DNA of 64,000 nt from Aureimonas phyllosphaerae (GCF_900113065.1 NZ_FOOA01000002.1:366974-430973), one strand, 5' to 3'. Shown: positions 26,949-36,251, numbered from the stretch's first letter. Numbers and translations: made by a program. The notes: a model not told the origin generated them from the letters alone.

Positions 26949-27006
26949 TTGTCCGTCACCCCTCCCGGCATCACATCCCCCGGACCGGCGGATCAGGTGA
27001 AGGCGT

Positions 27007-27309
27007 ATGAACAGCGTGGAAGAGACGGCAGCGAAGCGACGCGAGTTCTTCCGGCTGCGCGGACATACGGTTCACATTCTCGGTCGGAAATTTCGGCTTC
27101 CCGCGAACCGTGTCGCGCGAATGGCGGTCGGGATCGGCTTCATCATTTGCGGCTTCCTGGCTTTTCTGCCGGTATTCGGCATCTGGATGCTGCCGCTCGG
27201 TCTCTTGATTCTGTCGATCGATCTCGCCTTCGTTCGCCGATGGCGACGGAAGGCGGATGTGAAGTGGGGTCGCCGGCGCCGCAGGAAGACCGCGAACGAG
27301 GGGATGTGA
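27007..27309 (+). CDS. Small two-helix membrane protein, PGPGW-like
   Basis: The 100-residue product has a polar N-terminus, two adjacent hydrophobic segments at about 36-55 and 56-72, and a very basic tail (KWGRRRRRKT). The hairpin FLPVFGIWMLPLGLLILSID resembles the Pro-Gly-Trp hairpin of the putative transmembrane PGPGW family, which has no known function. The start ATG follows GGTGAAGGCGT. It lies alone between tRNA-Asn and the helicase gene. The family call is by pattern only. Confidence 0.65.
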   Translation: MNSVEETAAKRREFFRLRGHTVHILGRKFRLPANRVARMAVGIGFIICGFLAFLPVFGIWMLPLGLLILSIDLAFVRRWRRKADVKWGRRRRRKTANEGM

Positions 27310-27508
27310 CCCCTCGCATTTCCCGCGCGGAACGCTTATAGCTCGCTCGAACACAACGGTGGTCCTGCTTTCGCAGACCGCCGTTCTTTCTGTTGCATGC
27401 CCGTCGGCCGCCGTTCCATCCGGCACATGGGCATTTCCCTTTCCAACGGCATCGCTCCCGACGCGAGGGCCGCGCCCGTCAGGGCCGAACACTCCAAGGA
27501 CGATCCGC

Positions 27509-29335
27509 TTGGCCTTTCCCCCCATCCATCCCGCCCTCGCCCGGGCCCTCGAAAGCCGCAACTACCAGGAGCCGACACCGGTTCAGAAGAGCGTCGTGGA
27601 AGCCGCGGCGGAGGATCGCGACCTGCTCGTCTCAGCGCAGACCGGTTCGGGCAAGACGGTCGCCTACGGCCTCGCCATGGGCCAGACGCTCCTGCAGGAC
27701 CGGGATACCCTCGGCGAAGCCGGAAATCCGCTCGGCCTCATCATCGCCCCGACACGTGAACTCGCGCTTCAGGTCAGCGATGAGTTGCGCTGGCTCTTCG
27801 CTGAAGCCGGCGCGCGCATCGTGACCTGCGTCGGCGGCATGGATGCGCGCACGGAGCAGAAGGCGTTGTTCCGCGGCGCGCATCTCGTCGTTGGAACTCC
27901 GGGACGTCTGCGCGATCATCTGGAGCGCGGCAACCTGCGTACGCAGGACCTGCAGGTCGCGGTGCTCGACGAAGCCGACGAGATGCTCAATCTCGGCTTT
28001 CGCGAAGACCTTGAGTTCATCCTGGAGGCGACGCCCGCCGAGCGCCGGACGCTGCTCTTCTCGGCGACCTTGCCCAAGCCGATCGTCGCGCTCACCAAGC
28101 GCTACCAGACGAACGCGCTGCGCATCGAGGTCGCGAACCAGAGCTCGAGCCACTCCGATATCGAGTATCGTGCGATCCGCGTCGCACCAACCGAGATCGA
28201 GCATGCGGTGGTCAACCTCCTGCGCCAGGCCGAATCGCCGACCGCCATCGTGTTCTGCAATACGCGGGAGCAGGTGCGGCATCTCCATACCGGCCTGCTG
28301 GACCGTGGGTTTGGTGCGGTGTCCCTGTCGGGCGAACTCGGACAGGCGGAACGGAACCAGGCGCTTCAGGCCCTTCGTGATGGCCGCTCGCGCGTCTGCG
28401 TGGCGACCGACGTCGCGGCGCGCGGCATCGATCTTCCGAACCTCGGCCTCGTGATCCACGCGGAACTGCCGAACGACGCCGAGACGCTGCAGCATCGCAG
28501 CGGGCGGACGGGCCGCGCGGGGCGCAAGGGCGTCTCGGTCCTCCTCGTGCCCTTGTCCAAGCGCCGCAAGGCCGATCGGCTCCTGACGGATGCCAAGATT
28601 CGCCCGATCTGGAGCGCTCCCCCTTCGGCCGACGAAATCCGCGCCCTCGACCGCGATCGGCTGCTGACCGACCCGCTGTTCTCCGACGAGGCAGGGGACG
28701 ACGATCTCGCGACGGCGGGCGTACTCGTCGAGCGCTTCTCCCCGATGGAGATCGCCTCGGCCTTTGCACGTCTCTATCGCCAAAAGCTTCCGGCGCCCGA
28801 GGACATCTACGATCCGGGTCCGGGTCGCGACGACAAGACCGGCCGAAAGGCGAATGCCGAGCCGCGCAGCCGCCGCGACGGCGAGCGCGAAGAGGGAACC
28901 GGCGGTCGCCATGCCATCGGACCCGCCGTCTGGTTCCACCTCGACATCGGCCGGCGCAACAATGCCGACCCGAAATGGCTGCTCCCGCTTCTCTGCCGCC
29001 GAGGTAAGGTGACGCGCGAGGACATCGGTGCGATCCGAATCTTCGACAAGGAGACCAAGGTCGAGATCCGGGCCGATGCGGCTGAGCGTTTCGCCTCCGC
29101 AGCGCAGGGCAGCGACGACGACATCACGGTGACGCGGATGGACGGCGGCGCTCCGCCGGCCGGTCGCGATCGTGACGGCGGCGGCAACGCGAGGACCGGG
29201 CGCCCGCCACGCGCGCAGAAGGCATTCTCTCGGCGCGCCGATGGCGATGCGCCGCGTCGCGGCCCTCCGAAGTACGGCGCGAAGGGACCGGGCAAGGGTC
29301 CGGGAAAGCCCGGCAAGCCGCGCCGGGCGGACTGA
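27509..29335 (+). CDS. DEAD-box ATP-dependent RNA helicase with DbpA-type C-terminal domain
   Basis: This RNA helicase has 608 residues from a TTG start and is likely to remodel structured RNA or ribosomal precursors. It has the Q-motif region NYQEPTPVQ, AQTGSGKT at 43-50, PTRELA at 81-86, DEAD at 154-157, SAT at 185-187, and HRSGRTGR in the second RecA domain. After a charged linker comes a DbpA/CsdA-type RNA-binding domain (about 468-545, start GPAVWFHLDIGRRNN) and a basic Gly/Lys/Arg-rich tail. AAGGA precedes the TTG at 27509. The frame stays open 150 bp upstream but without family similarity. Which RNA it acts on is not evident. Confidence 0.9.
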   Translation: MAFPPIHPALARALESRNYQEPTPVQKSVVEAAAEDRDLLVSAQTGSGKTVAYGLAMGQTLLQDRDTLGEAGNPLGLIIAPTRELALQVSDELRWLFAEAGARIVTCVGGMDARTEQKALFRGAHLVVGTPGRLRDHLERGNLRTQDLQVAVLDEADEMLNLGFREDLEFILEATPAERRTLLFSATLPKPIVALTKRYQTNALRIEVANQSSSHSDIEYRAIRVAPTEIEHAVVNLLRQAESPTAIVFCNTREQVRHLHTGLLDRGFGAVSLSGELGQAERNQALQALRDGRSRVCVATDVAARGIDLPNLGLVIHAELPNDAETLQHRSGRTGRAGRKGVSVLLVPLSKRRKADRLLTDAKIRPIWSAPPSADEIRALDRDRLLTDPLFSDEAGDDDLATAGVLVERFSPMEIASAFARLYRQKLPAPEDIYDPGPGRDDKTGRKANAEPRSRRDGEREEGTGGRHAIGPAVWFHLDIGRRNNADPKWLLPLLCRRGKVTREDIGAIRIFDKETKVEIRADAAERFASAAQGSDDDITVTRMDGGAPPAGRDRDGGGNARTGRPPRAQKAFSRRADGDAPRRGPPKYGAKGPGKGPGKPGKPRRAD

Positions 29336-29403
29336 GTTAGTAGACGAAATTCAAAACGACGTCGGGCGGCGATCATCCGCCCGACGATCGCGATAACGGT
29401 CGA

Positions 29404-29802
29404 TCAGCTGCAGATCGCCGAGTTCAGATGCGCCGAGGACGCGGCGCCGCCCTGACGGTAGCGATACTCGACCTCCTCGACCTCGCCGCGGCGGAATGCG
29501 GAATGCCAGAGGCCGCAGCGCTCGGCGCGATCGCTGTCGCGCAGGAGATGAAGATCGACCCGCTCGTCGGCGACGAATTCCAGCGTCACCTTGTGGCCAT
29601 CGAAATTGACGCCCTCCAGGATCGAGCCATCGGCCTGCGGTATCGGCAGGCTTGAGCGAAGGTCGCCGATCAGGGTATCGGCGGTACCGACCGGGCCATA
29701 AAGTCCGCTCGCGTCGATCTCGCGGACGAGAAGCGCCGACGCCGTCAGGCTGATGCCTGCAAGCCCAGCCAGATGAACCTTGCGATTGCGAAACGCTTGC
29801 AC
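29404..29802 (-). CDS. Small exported protein of unknown function
   Basis: I do not recognise the family. From a GTG at 29802, preceded by GGAGAATCGCC, the product has 132 residues. Its N-terminus AFRNRKVHLAGLAGISLTAS could be a signal peptide or membrane anchor, and two cysteines follow (one in AERCGLWH, one at the extreme C-terminus in SAICS) that could form a disulfide. A perfect 16-bp operator-like palindrome lies 30 bp upstream. It is transcribed away from trhO's end, as a separate unit. Confidence 0.68.
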   Translation of the reverse strand: MQAFRNRKVHLAGLAGISLTASALLVREIDASGLYGPVGTADTLIGDLRSSLPIPQADGSILEGVNFDGHKVTLEFVADERVDLHLLRDSDRAERCGLWHSAFRRGEVEEVEYRYRQGGAASSAHLNSAICS

Positions 29803-29831
29803 GGCGATTCTCCAGCATGGGAGGAATTGCG

Positions 29832-29847
29832 ATTGAAACGTTTCAAT
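29832..29847. promoter_or_regulatory. LacI-type palindromic operator candidate
   Basis: ATTGAAACGTTTCAAT is a perfect 16-bp palindrome with the central CG typical of LacI/GalR-family operators. It lies 30 bp before the GTG start of the small exported protein gene. No LacI-family regulator is encoded in the window. Confidence 0.6.
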
Positions 29848-29878
29848 ACGGAATATGTTGCAATGCGGTGAAGACCGA

Positions 29879-30775
29879 CTAATCGTCCTGTCTAAACTTA
29901 TCCACACCCGTGATCTGCGCATGCCGCTGGCGAAGCCGACGGCGCTTCTCGTCCGACAGGTCGGACGCGCAATGGGGGCAAGAGACCCCCTCCTCGAAGC
30001 GTGCATCGTTCCGTTCCTCCGGCGACAACGGGCTTCCGCAGCCGAAGCAGGACTGCCAGTCCGCCGGCCGAACCGCGGAGCCGACGGCCGTGCGGTTGTC
30101 GAAGACGTAGCAATCCCCCTGCCAGAGACTTTCAGTCGGCGGCACCACTTCGAGATACTTGAGGATGCCGCCCCTCAGATGCCTGACGTCCTCGAAGCCG
30201 TGGGCGAGGAGATAGCTCGACGCCTTCTCGCAGCGGATGCCGCCCGTGCAGAACATCGCGATACGCCGGTGCCGTTGCGGGTCGAGCGAGCGTTCGGCAA
30301 ACGCCTTGAACTCCGTAAAGCTGTCGATCTCCGGATCGATCGCGTTGGCGAAGGTGCCGACTCGCGTTTCGTAGAGATTGCGAGTGTCCAGAACCAACGT
30401 TTCGGGATCGGCGATCAACGCATTCCAGTCTTGGGGCTCGACATATGTGCCGACCTGCCGCGTCGGGTCCGCCTCCGGCGCGCGCATGGTGATGATTTCC
30501 GGCCTGACGCGCACGCGAAGGCGGGCGAAGGGCTGCTCGTCAGCCGAGGAGAACTTGACCTCACCCCGTCGGATGGCGACATCGCGATCCAACCGGTCGA
30601 GAACCGCTTCCACGCCCGCCCGCGAGCCCGCAATCGTGCCGTTGATCCCCTCCGACGCCACAAGGATCGTTCCGCAGATATGCTCGCTGCGACAGAACTC
30701 GTGTAGAGCATCGCGCAGACCGGTGGGGTCGGGGATGGACACGAAACGGTAGAGGGCGGCAATGGTCCAGGTCAT
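29879..30775 (-). CDS. trhO: tRNA uridine(34) hydroxylase TrhO (rhodanese family)
   Basis: TrhO catalyses oxygen-dependent formation of 5-hydroxyuridine at the wobble position of tRNAs. The 298-residue product has the N-terminal UPF0176 domain (SEGINGTIAG) and a rhodanese domain with the active-site loop CTGGIRCEKAS. A Cys-rich C-terminal region (CFGCG and SCPHC) looks like a zinc-binding addition common in longer members. The ATG at 30775 gives the canonical start MTWTIAALYRFV. It is divergent from the MBL gene, with 78 bp between the starts. Confidence 0.93.
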   Translation of the reverse strand: MTWTIAALYRFVSIPDPTGLRDALHEFCRSEHICGTILVASEGINGTIAGSRAGVEAVLDRLDRDVAIRRGEVKFSSADEQPFARLRVRVRPEIITMRAPEADPTRQVGTYVEPQDWNALIADPETLVLDTRNLYETRVGTFANAIDPEIDSFTEFKAFAERSLDPQRHRRIAMFCTGGIRCEKASSYLLAHGFEDVRHLRGGILKYLEVVPPTESLWQGDCYVFDNRTAVGSAVRPADWQSCFGCGSPLSPEERNDARFEEGVSCPHCASDLSDEKRRRLRQRHAQITGVDKFRQDD

Positions 30776-30853
30776 GCCCGCCGCTATATCGCGAAGCCCG
30801 AGCGATGGCCAAGCCGCGCGACGCGGAGGACGGGATCGCTGAAGGGTAATGGA

Positions 30854-31759
30854 ATGAGTCTTGATCTGGACCAGCGTTTCGACCCTCGGCACGGGAAGCC
30901 GGTCGCGATCGAGACCGGTATCGTGCGGGTCACCGCCCCCAACTCGGGACCCATGACCTTTCACGGGACGAACAGCTATCTGATCGGCCGTGAGCGCCTC
31001 GTCGTGGTCGACCCAGGACCGGACGATACAAACCATCTGGCGGCCTTGCTGGCGGCGATCGACGGGCGGCCGGTGGATGCGATCCTTGTCACCCACACGC
31101 ATCTCGACCATTCCGGCCTCGCCGCCGCTCTGGCGCGAGCCACATCAGCGCCGCTCGTGGCGCAGGGACCGCACCGCACCTCCCGGCCGCTGCTCGAAGG
31201 CGAGATCAATCCGCTCGATGCCGCCTCCGACACCGCCTTCGCGCCCGACATCGTCGTGGAGGACGGTTCGGAGATCGTGTTCGGCGAGACGCGGCTGCGC
31301 GGCCTCCATACGCCCGGGCATACCGGCAACCACATGGCGTTCGCGCTGGAGGAGCCCGGCCTCCTGTTCTCGGGCGACCATGTCATGGCCTGGGCGACAA
31401 GCATTGTCGCACCGCCGGACGGCTCGATGGCGGATTACATGCGGTCGCTCGATCGACTTCTGGCGCGTTCGGACCGTCGATACCTGCCGGGTCACGGCGG
31501 TCCGGTCGAAAACCCCGCCGCCTTCGTGCGGGGATTGCGGGCCCACAGGCGGATGCGTGAAAGTGCGGTTCTCGAAAAGGTGCGCGCCGGCCTCGACGGA
31601 GTGCCGGAGATGGTGGCGGCGATCTACCACACCACGGACCCGCGTTTGCACGGCGCGGCGGCGCTCTCCGTCCTGGCTCATCTCGAAAGCCTGATGGAGC
31701 GGGGGCTGATCGTCGCGGAAGGACCGTTCGGCCTGGCCAGTCGCTTTCGACCGGTCTGA
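30854..31759 (+). CDS. MBL-fold metallo-hydrolase, LACTB2-like
   Basis: The 301-residue product is a metallo-beta-lactamase-fold hydrolase. The metal motif HTHLDH is at 81-86, followed by His in TPGHTGNH, Asp in FSGDHVM, and a His in YLPGHGG. The C-terminal helical domain (LRAHRRMRESAVLEKV) is the type found in LACTB2 and glyoxalase II-like proteins, which cleave RNA or thioesters. The substrate here cannot be told. It is transcribed divergently from trhO and converges on the DUF1499 gene with a 9-bp gap. Confidence 0.9.
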   Translation: MSLDLDQRFDPRHGKPVAIETGIVRVTAPNSGPMTFHGTNSYLIGRERLVVVDPGPDDTNHLAALLAAIDGRPVDAILVTHTHLDHSGLAAALARATSAPLVAQGPHRTSRPLLEGEINPLDAASDTAFAPDIVVEDGSEIVFGETRLRGLHTPGHTGNHMAFALEEPGLLFSGDHVMAWATSIVAPPDGSMADYMRSLDRLLARSDRRYLPGHGGPVENPAAFVRGLRAHRRMRESAVLEKVRAGLDGVPEMVAAIYHTTDPRLHGAAALSVLAHLESLMERGLIVAEGPFGLASRFRPV

Positions 31760-31768
31760 ACGGCGGCG

Positions 31769-32686
31769 CTATTCCTCGGGAACGATGCCTTCGGCGGCTC
31801 GCATCGCCTCGTCGACACCGTTCAGGAACGACACGATGATCCGGCGGTTCTGGCCGAGGTCGCGGTCAAGATCCCTCGAAGCGGACCGCATGTCGATGAA
31901 GGTTTGCGCCCCCTCCTCCGCGATTCGGATCGTGACGTCGCTCGGGAAGGCGAAGATCGGGGCATAGGCGACGGCCTGGATCGTATATTCGCGGGCGTCC
32001 TTCATGGCGAAGCGATCCGGCGCCTCGGCCGCCAGGCTTCCGCGAAGCGTCGGGACCGGCACCTGTACGGTACCGCTGACGCCAAGATCCTCGCTGTCCC
32101 GCGGCGGTGTGAGGCTGCTCGCGACATCGGTGATCTCGATGCCCTCCTGCTCCAGCGTGGTGCGCGCCGCCTCGTAGACCATCGACGCCGTCGCCTGGTA
32201 ATCGCGACCGGCGAGGACCGCATCGGGCGAAGTTGGCGCCGAAGCGACCGGCGCAAGCGCCGCATCCACCAGCCCGGCAGTCTCGGCGCTGGAGCCTTCG
32301 GGATACTGACGGTACAGGAAGGCCGCGCCGGCAAACGGCAGCAGAGCGATGCTGGCGACGACGAGAGCCGAGACGGCCCGGCCACCGCCGACCGCGCCGC
32401 GGCGCCAGACCTTGGCGATCGCCATCAGTGCCAGGAGAAGGCCGAATGCGGCGAGGCCACCGGCCAGGAGAAGCGTCCACGACAGGTTCTGCAGATCGAG
32501 CAGGTTGAGCCGGAACAGGACGATACCGACAGGAATAAGCGCGACCGCGAAGGCGGCGAAGCTCCATGCCCAACCGGCCGTGCGGGCTCGCGTCCTGATG
32601 TAGTGTCCGGCCAAGTCGTTCGCTCCGATACCTGCTGCCGCCGATCCTAGCGCAGCGCCGAGGTCGGCGACACGGGGGCGTGGCAA
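31769..32686 (-). CDS. DUF1499 domain membrane protein
   Basis: From a TTG at 32686 the product has 305 residues. It has three predicted membrane segments at about 30-125 (including WSFAAFAVALIPVGIVLF and LLAGGLAAFGLLLALMAI). The periplasmic DUF1499 domain follows, with its signature ending ASRDLDRDLGQNRRIIVSFL. The family function is unknown. The start is a choice among weak options: the TTG lies 4 bp after the ppdK stop, so translation is probably coupled to ppdK. The frame is open much further upstream, inside ppdK, where it is a shadow. Confidence 0.75.
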   Translation of the reverse strand: MPRPRVADLGAALGSAAAGIGANDLAGHYIRTRARTAGWAWSFAAFAVALIPVGIVLFRLNLLDLQNLSWTLLLAGGLAAFGLLLALMAIAKVWRRGAVGGGRAVSALVVASIALLPFAGAAFLYRQYPEGSSAETAGLVDAALAPVASAPTSPDAVLAGRDYQATASMVYEAARTTLEQEGIEITDVASSLTPPRDSEDLGVSGTVQVPVPTLRGSLAAEAPDRFAMKDAREYTIQAVAYAPIFAFPSDVTIRIAEEGAQTFIDMRSASRDLDRDLGQNRRIIVSFLNGVDEAMRAAEGIVPEE

Positions 32687-32690
32687 CAGA

Positions 32691-35369
32691 TCAATGCCGG
32701 CCGCGCGTCTTGGGTGCCGCCGCAGCGCGAAGTGCCCGCTCGAAGCGGATCGCCGCCTGCGCGGCAGCCAGACGCGCGATCGGCACGCGATACGGCGAGC
32801 ACGACACATAGTCGAGGCCAGTCCGCTCGAAGAAGGCGATGGAATTCGGATCGCCACCCTGCTCGCCGCAGACCCCAAGCGAAATATCCGGCCGGGTCCG
32901 CCGGGCCTTCTCGACGCCCATCGCGATGAGTTCGCCGACGCCTTCGATGTCGAGGGACTGGAACGGGTCGCGCTCAATGATGCCCTGGCGTTCGTAGGTC
33001 GACAGGAAGTTCGCCGCATCGTCTCGGGAAATGCCGTAGACCGTCTGCGTGAGGTCGTTGGTGCCGAACGAGAAGAAGTCGGCGACCTCGGCGATCGTGT
33101 CGGCCCGCACGATGGCGCGCGGCAGTTCGATCATGGTGCCGACGAGATAGTCGACGCTCTTGCCGCGCTCCTGCTTCACGAGTTCGGCGATCCGCTCGAT
33201 GCGCGCCTTCACGAAATCGAGTTCGCGCCGGAGGCCGACCAGCGGCACCATGATCTCCGGGACCACGGCCTTGCCCTTGCGCTCGCCTGCCTCGATCGCC
33301 GCTTCGAAGATGGCGCGTGCCTGCATCTCGACGATCTCGGGATGCGAGATCGCCAGGCGACAACCGCGGTGGCCGAGCATCGGGTTGAACTCGTGCAGCG
33401 CCTCGATCCGCTCGGCCACGACGGCCGGGCTCATGCTGAGCATGACGGCGGTTTCGGAGATCTCCTGCTCGCCCTTCGGCAGGAATTCGTGGAGCGGCGG
33501 ATCGAGAAGGCGGATCGTCACCGGCATGCCGGCCATGATCTCGAAGAGCTCGATGAAGTCGGACCGCTGGATCGGCAGGAGGCGTTCTAGTGCCGCGCGG
33601 CGACCCGCTTCGTCGGATGCGAGAATCATTTCCCGCATCATCGAGATACGCTCGCCTTCGAAGAACATGTGCTCGGTGCGGCAGAGACCGATGCCTTCAG
33701 CGCCAAAGGCACGCGCGGCGCGGGCCTCGGCCGGCGTCTCGGCGTTGGTTCGGACCTCCATGCGCCGTGCCCGGTCGGCAAACGACATGAGCGTGGCGAA
33801 ATCGCCGGTCAGCGACGGGCGCTTCAGCTTCGGCGAGCCGAGGATCACCTCGCCGGACGTTCCGTCGATCGTAATCTGGTCGCCCGCACGCAACGTGCGG
33901 CCGAGAGCGATGACGGTTCCGGCCTCCTGGTTGATACGAAGCGATCCGGCGCCCGTCACGCACGGCTTGCCGATGCCGCGCGCCACGACGGCGGCATGGC
34001 TCGTCGTCCCACCGCGCACGGTCAGCACGCCCTCGGTCACGTGCATCCCGTGAACGTCCTCGGGCAGCGTCTCGTTTCGCACGAGGATGGTCTTGCGACC
34101 CTCCGCTGCCACGGCGATCGCCCGTTCGGACGAGAAGACGATCTCGCCGCTCGCGGCGCCCGGCGAGGCCGGCATGCCCTTGGCGATGACGAGGACCTCC
34201 TCCCCGCGCTCGATCGTCGGGTGAAGCAGCTGATCGAGCGAGGACGGCTCGATGCGAAGGAGGGCGTCCTCCTCCGCGATCTGCCCTTCCCGCACCATCT
34301 CGACCGCGACGCGGATGGCTTCCGCGACGTTGCGCCGGGCGATGCGCGACTGCAGGAAGAACAGTTCGCCGTCGCCGACCATGAAGTCGACCTCGGTCGC
34401 ATCCCCGACATGGGCCTCAATGCGGCGGACATAGTCGGTCAACGCGCGAAGGTCGGCCGGAAACAGTTCGGGTTCCGCGTCGATCCGCTGGAGGCTCAAG
34501 GGCTCGCTGACCCCGGCCGGGCTCGCTCCGTCCCGGTTCCCGAACACGAACTCGCCGGTGAGGCGCGGCTCGCCAGTCTTGAGGTCGCGCGACAGCGCAC
34601 GTCCGGTGCCCGACTTCTCGCCGCGTTCGTTGAAGATCATGGCGTGCACGGTGACGGCAACGCCGGCATTCTCGGCAATTCCATGAGCCAGCCGGAAAGC
34701 GCGCGCGACCGGGCCGCGCCAACTGGCGAAGCTCGCGTCGATGACCTGGTAGAGCTGCTCCAGCGGCGTCTGCGGCATCGGACTGCCGACTTCGTCTTCG
34801 ACGAAGCGCAGATAGGCCGCGATCAACCCTCGCCAGTCGACCAGGGAATGCGGCTCGTCGCCCTGCCAGCCCGCGCGGACGCGTTCGGTCTCGGCAACTT
34901 CCTCGAAGTCGCTCGTATCCACCGCATGGATCAGGCTGCAATAGCTTTCGATGAAGCGACGATAGGCGCGGAACGCGAAGCCGACGTCGCCGAGTTCTCG
35001 CGCCAGAAGCTCCACCGTTCGGCTGTTGAGACCGAGGTCCAGCACCGAATCGGCCAAGCCTGGCATGACGGAGCGCGCGCTGGTACGCACCGCGAGAAGC
35101 AGCGGCTTCTGGGCGCCGTCGAGCGTGCGCCCCGTGACGCGCTCAAGCCACTCGATCGCGGCGAGTACCTCGTTGCGCAGCGCCGGCGGGAGCGTCTCGT
35201 TTCCCTCAGCCTCGCGCCAAGCCGAGGTCGAGATCGTGAAGCCCGGCGGGACCGGAAGATCCAGCGATGCGAGCAGCGCGAGGTTGGAGCCCTTCAGCCC
35301 GAGCGCTTCTGCCGGATCCGCCGTGCGGTCCGCAGTGCCACGCATGAACGTGAACAGTCTCTTGGCCAT
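32691..35369 (-). CDS. ppdK: Pyruvate, phosphate dikinase
   Basis: PpdK interconverts pyruvate, ATP and phosphate with phosphoenolpyruvate, AMP and pyrophosphate, linking glycolysis and gluconeogenesis. The 892-residue product has the N-terminal nucleotide-binding domain (LGLKGSNLALLASLDLPVPP), the central swivelling domain with catalytic His in GGTTSHAAVVARG, and the C-terminal TIM barrel with FGTNDLTQ and LGVCGEQGGD carrying the catalytic Cys. The ATG at 35369 gives the standard MAKRLFTF. The gene starts 141 bp after the dsbA stop. Confidence 0.97.
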   Translation of the reverse strand: MAKRLFTFMRGTADRTADPAEALGLKGSNLALLASLDLPVPPGFTISTSAWREAEGNETLPPALRNEVLAAIEWLERVTGRTLDGAQKPLLLAVRTSARSVMPGLADSVLDLGLNSRTVELLARELGDVGFAFRAYRRFIESYCSLIHAVDTSDFEEVAETERVRAGWQGDEPHSLVDWRGLIAAYLRFVEDEVGSPMPQTPLEQLYQVIDASFASWRGPVARAFRLAHGIAENAGVAVTVHAMIFNERGEKSGTGRALSRDLKTGEPRLTGEFVFGNRDGASPAGVSEPLSLQRIDAEPELFPADLRALTDYVRRIEAHVGDATEVDFMVGDGELFFLQSRIARRNVAEAIRVAVEMVREGQIAEEDALLRIEPSSLDQLLHPTIERGEEVLVIAKGMPASPGAASGEIVFSSERAIAVAAEGRKTILVRNETLPEDVHGMHVTEGVLTVRGGTTSHAAVVARGIGKPCVTGAGSLRINQEAGTVIALGRTLRAGDQITIDGTSGEVILGSPKLKRPSLTGDFATLMSFADRARRMEVRTNAETPAEARAARAFGAEGIGLCRTEHMFFEGERISMMREMILASDEAGRRAALERLLPIQRSDFIELFEIMAGMPVTIRLLDPPLHEFLPKGEQEISETAVMLSMSPAVVAERIEALHEFNPMLGHRGCRLAISHPEIVEMQARAIFEAAIEAGERKGKAVVPEIMVPLVGLRRELDFVKARIERIAELVKQERGKSVDYLVGTMIELPRAIVRADTIAEVADFFSFGTNDLTQTVYGISRDDAANFLSTYERQGIIERDPFQSLDIEGVGELIAMGVEKARRTRPDISLGVCGEQGGDPNSIAFFERTGLDYVSCSPYRVPIARLAAAQAAIRFERALRAAAAPKTRGRH

Positions 35370-35470
35370 GGGAAACCGACGCCGTCGCGGCTCGAACGAG
35401 CGCAATGTGAACTACCGGCGCCAGACATAAGTCAATCTAACGCCTGCGCCAATTGCTGCACTGCAAAAGT

Positions 35471-35502
35471 TTTGCGCCCGGCTGGATTCTGCCAGGCGCA
35501 AA
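35471..35502 (-). terminator. Intrinsic terminator downstream of dsbA
   Basis: TTTGCGCC / GGCGCAAA form an 8-bp stem, extended by an inner GGC/GCC pairing, just after the dsbA stop. ACTTTTGC follows on the minus strand. It separates dsbA from ppdK. Confidence 0.65.
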
Positions 35503-35510
35503 CGCAAGGG

Positions 35511-36251
35511 CTAGAGGTGCTTCTCGATCACCGCGGCCATCTCGTCGGCCGACAGGGCGCCGGAGTACTTGTCGCCATTGACGAAGAAGGTCGGGGTGGC
35601 GGACACGCCGAAATCGTTCTGGCCGGCGGCCTGCACCGCGACGACCTTGCCCTGAAGATCGGTGTCCTTGAGGCAGGCCGCGAACTGGTCCTGCGTCATG
35701 CCGGCGAGCTGGGCGATCTTGAGAAGCGCGGCGGAGGCGTTCTCCGCGCCGGCCCATTCGCGCTGCTGGTCGAACAGGACATCGACCATCGCGGTGCGCT
35801 TGTCGTCGCCGGCGCAGCGCGCCAGCATGAAGGCACCGAGCGCGCGCGGGTCGAACGGAAACTCGCGCAGGATCAGCTTCGCCTTTCCGGTATCGAGATA
35901 GTCCGCCTTGATCTTGGGATAGCTTTCGGAATGGAAGTCGCGGCAGTGGCTGCAGGTCATCGAGGCGTACTCGATGATGGTGACCGGTGCGTCCGCCTTG
36001 CCGATCACGATGTCCGGCAGCGCCTGCGGAGCCATGAGCTTCGCGACGTCCACGGTGCCTTCGGCGTTCGGAGCCGTCACCGCCGACGGATTGGTCTGCG
36101 GAGCGGCAGCCGGAGCGGCCGCCGCCGGGGTCTCGGTCTGCGCGAAAGCTGGCGCCGCGCTTCCAAGCGCCAGCCCAGCAGTCAGGAGGCCGGCGAGCAG
36201 CGCACGGGCGTGCGGGTTGGAGGTCCGGGTGCGGGTCGAGGAGACGAGCAT
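35511..36251 (-). CDS. DsbA-family periplasmic thiol-disulfide oxidoreductase
   Basis: This is a periplasmic thioredoxin-fold protein of the DsbA/DSBA group that forms or shuffles disulfides in exported proteins. The 246-residue product has a signal peptide cleaved after APAFA, an Ala/Pro-rich spacer, the active site Cys100-Ser-His-Cys103 in SMTCSHCRDFH, and the cis-Pro loop SATPTFF. In Caulobacter and rhizobia this gene sits between dciA and smc. Here it keeps dciA upstream (84 bp), but smc is absent. Extra cysteines (ARCAGD, AACLKD) may form a second disulfide. Confidence 0.9.
   Translation of the reverse strand: MLVSSTRTRTSNPHARALLAGLLTAGLALGSAAPAFAQTETPAAAAPAAAPQTNPSAVTAPNAEGTVDVAKLMAPQALPDIVIGKADAPVTIIEYASMTCSHCRDFHSESYPKIKADYLDTGKAKLILREFPFDPRALGAFMLARCAGDDKRTAMVDVLFDQQREWAGAENASAALLKIAQLAGMTQDQFAACLKDTDLQGKVVAVQAAGQNDFGVSATPTFFVNGDKYSGALSADEMAAVIEKHL

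Noticed and set aside
29351..29818. Alternative frame starting MLENRRASVSQ overlapping the small exported protein
   Set aside because: Its product is Arg/Gly/Pro-rich without features; the overlapping frame from GTG 29802 has a signal-like start and a ribosome-binding site.
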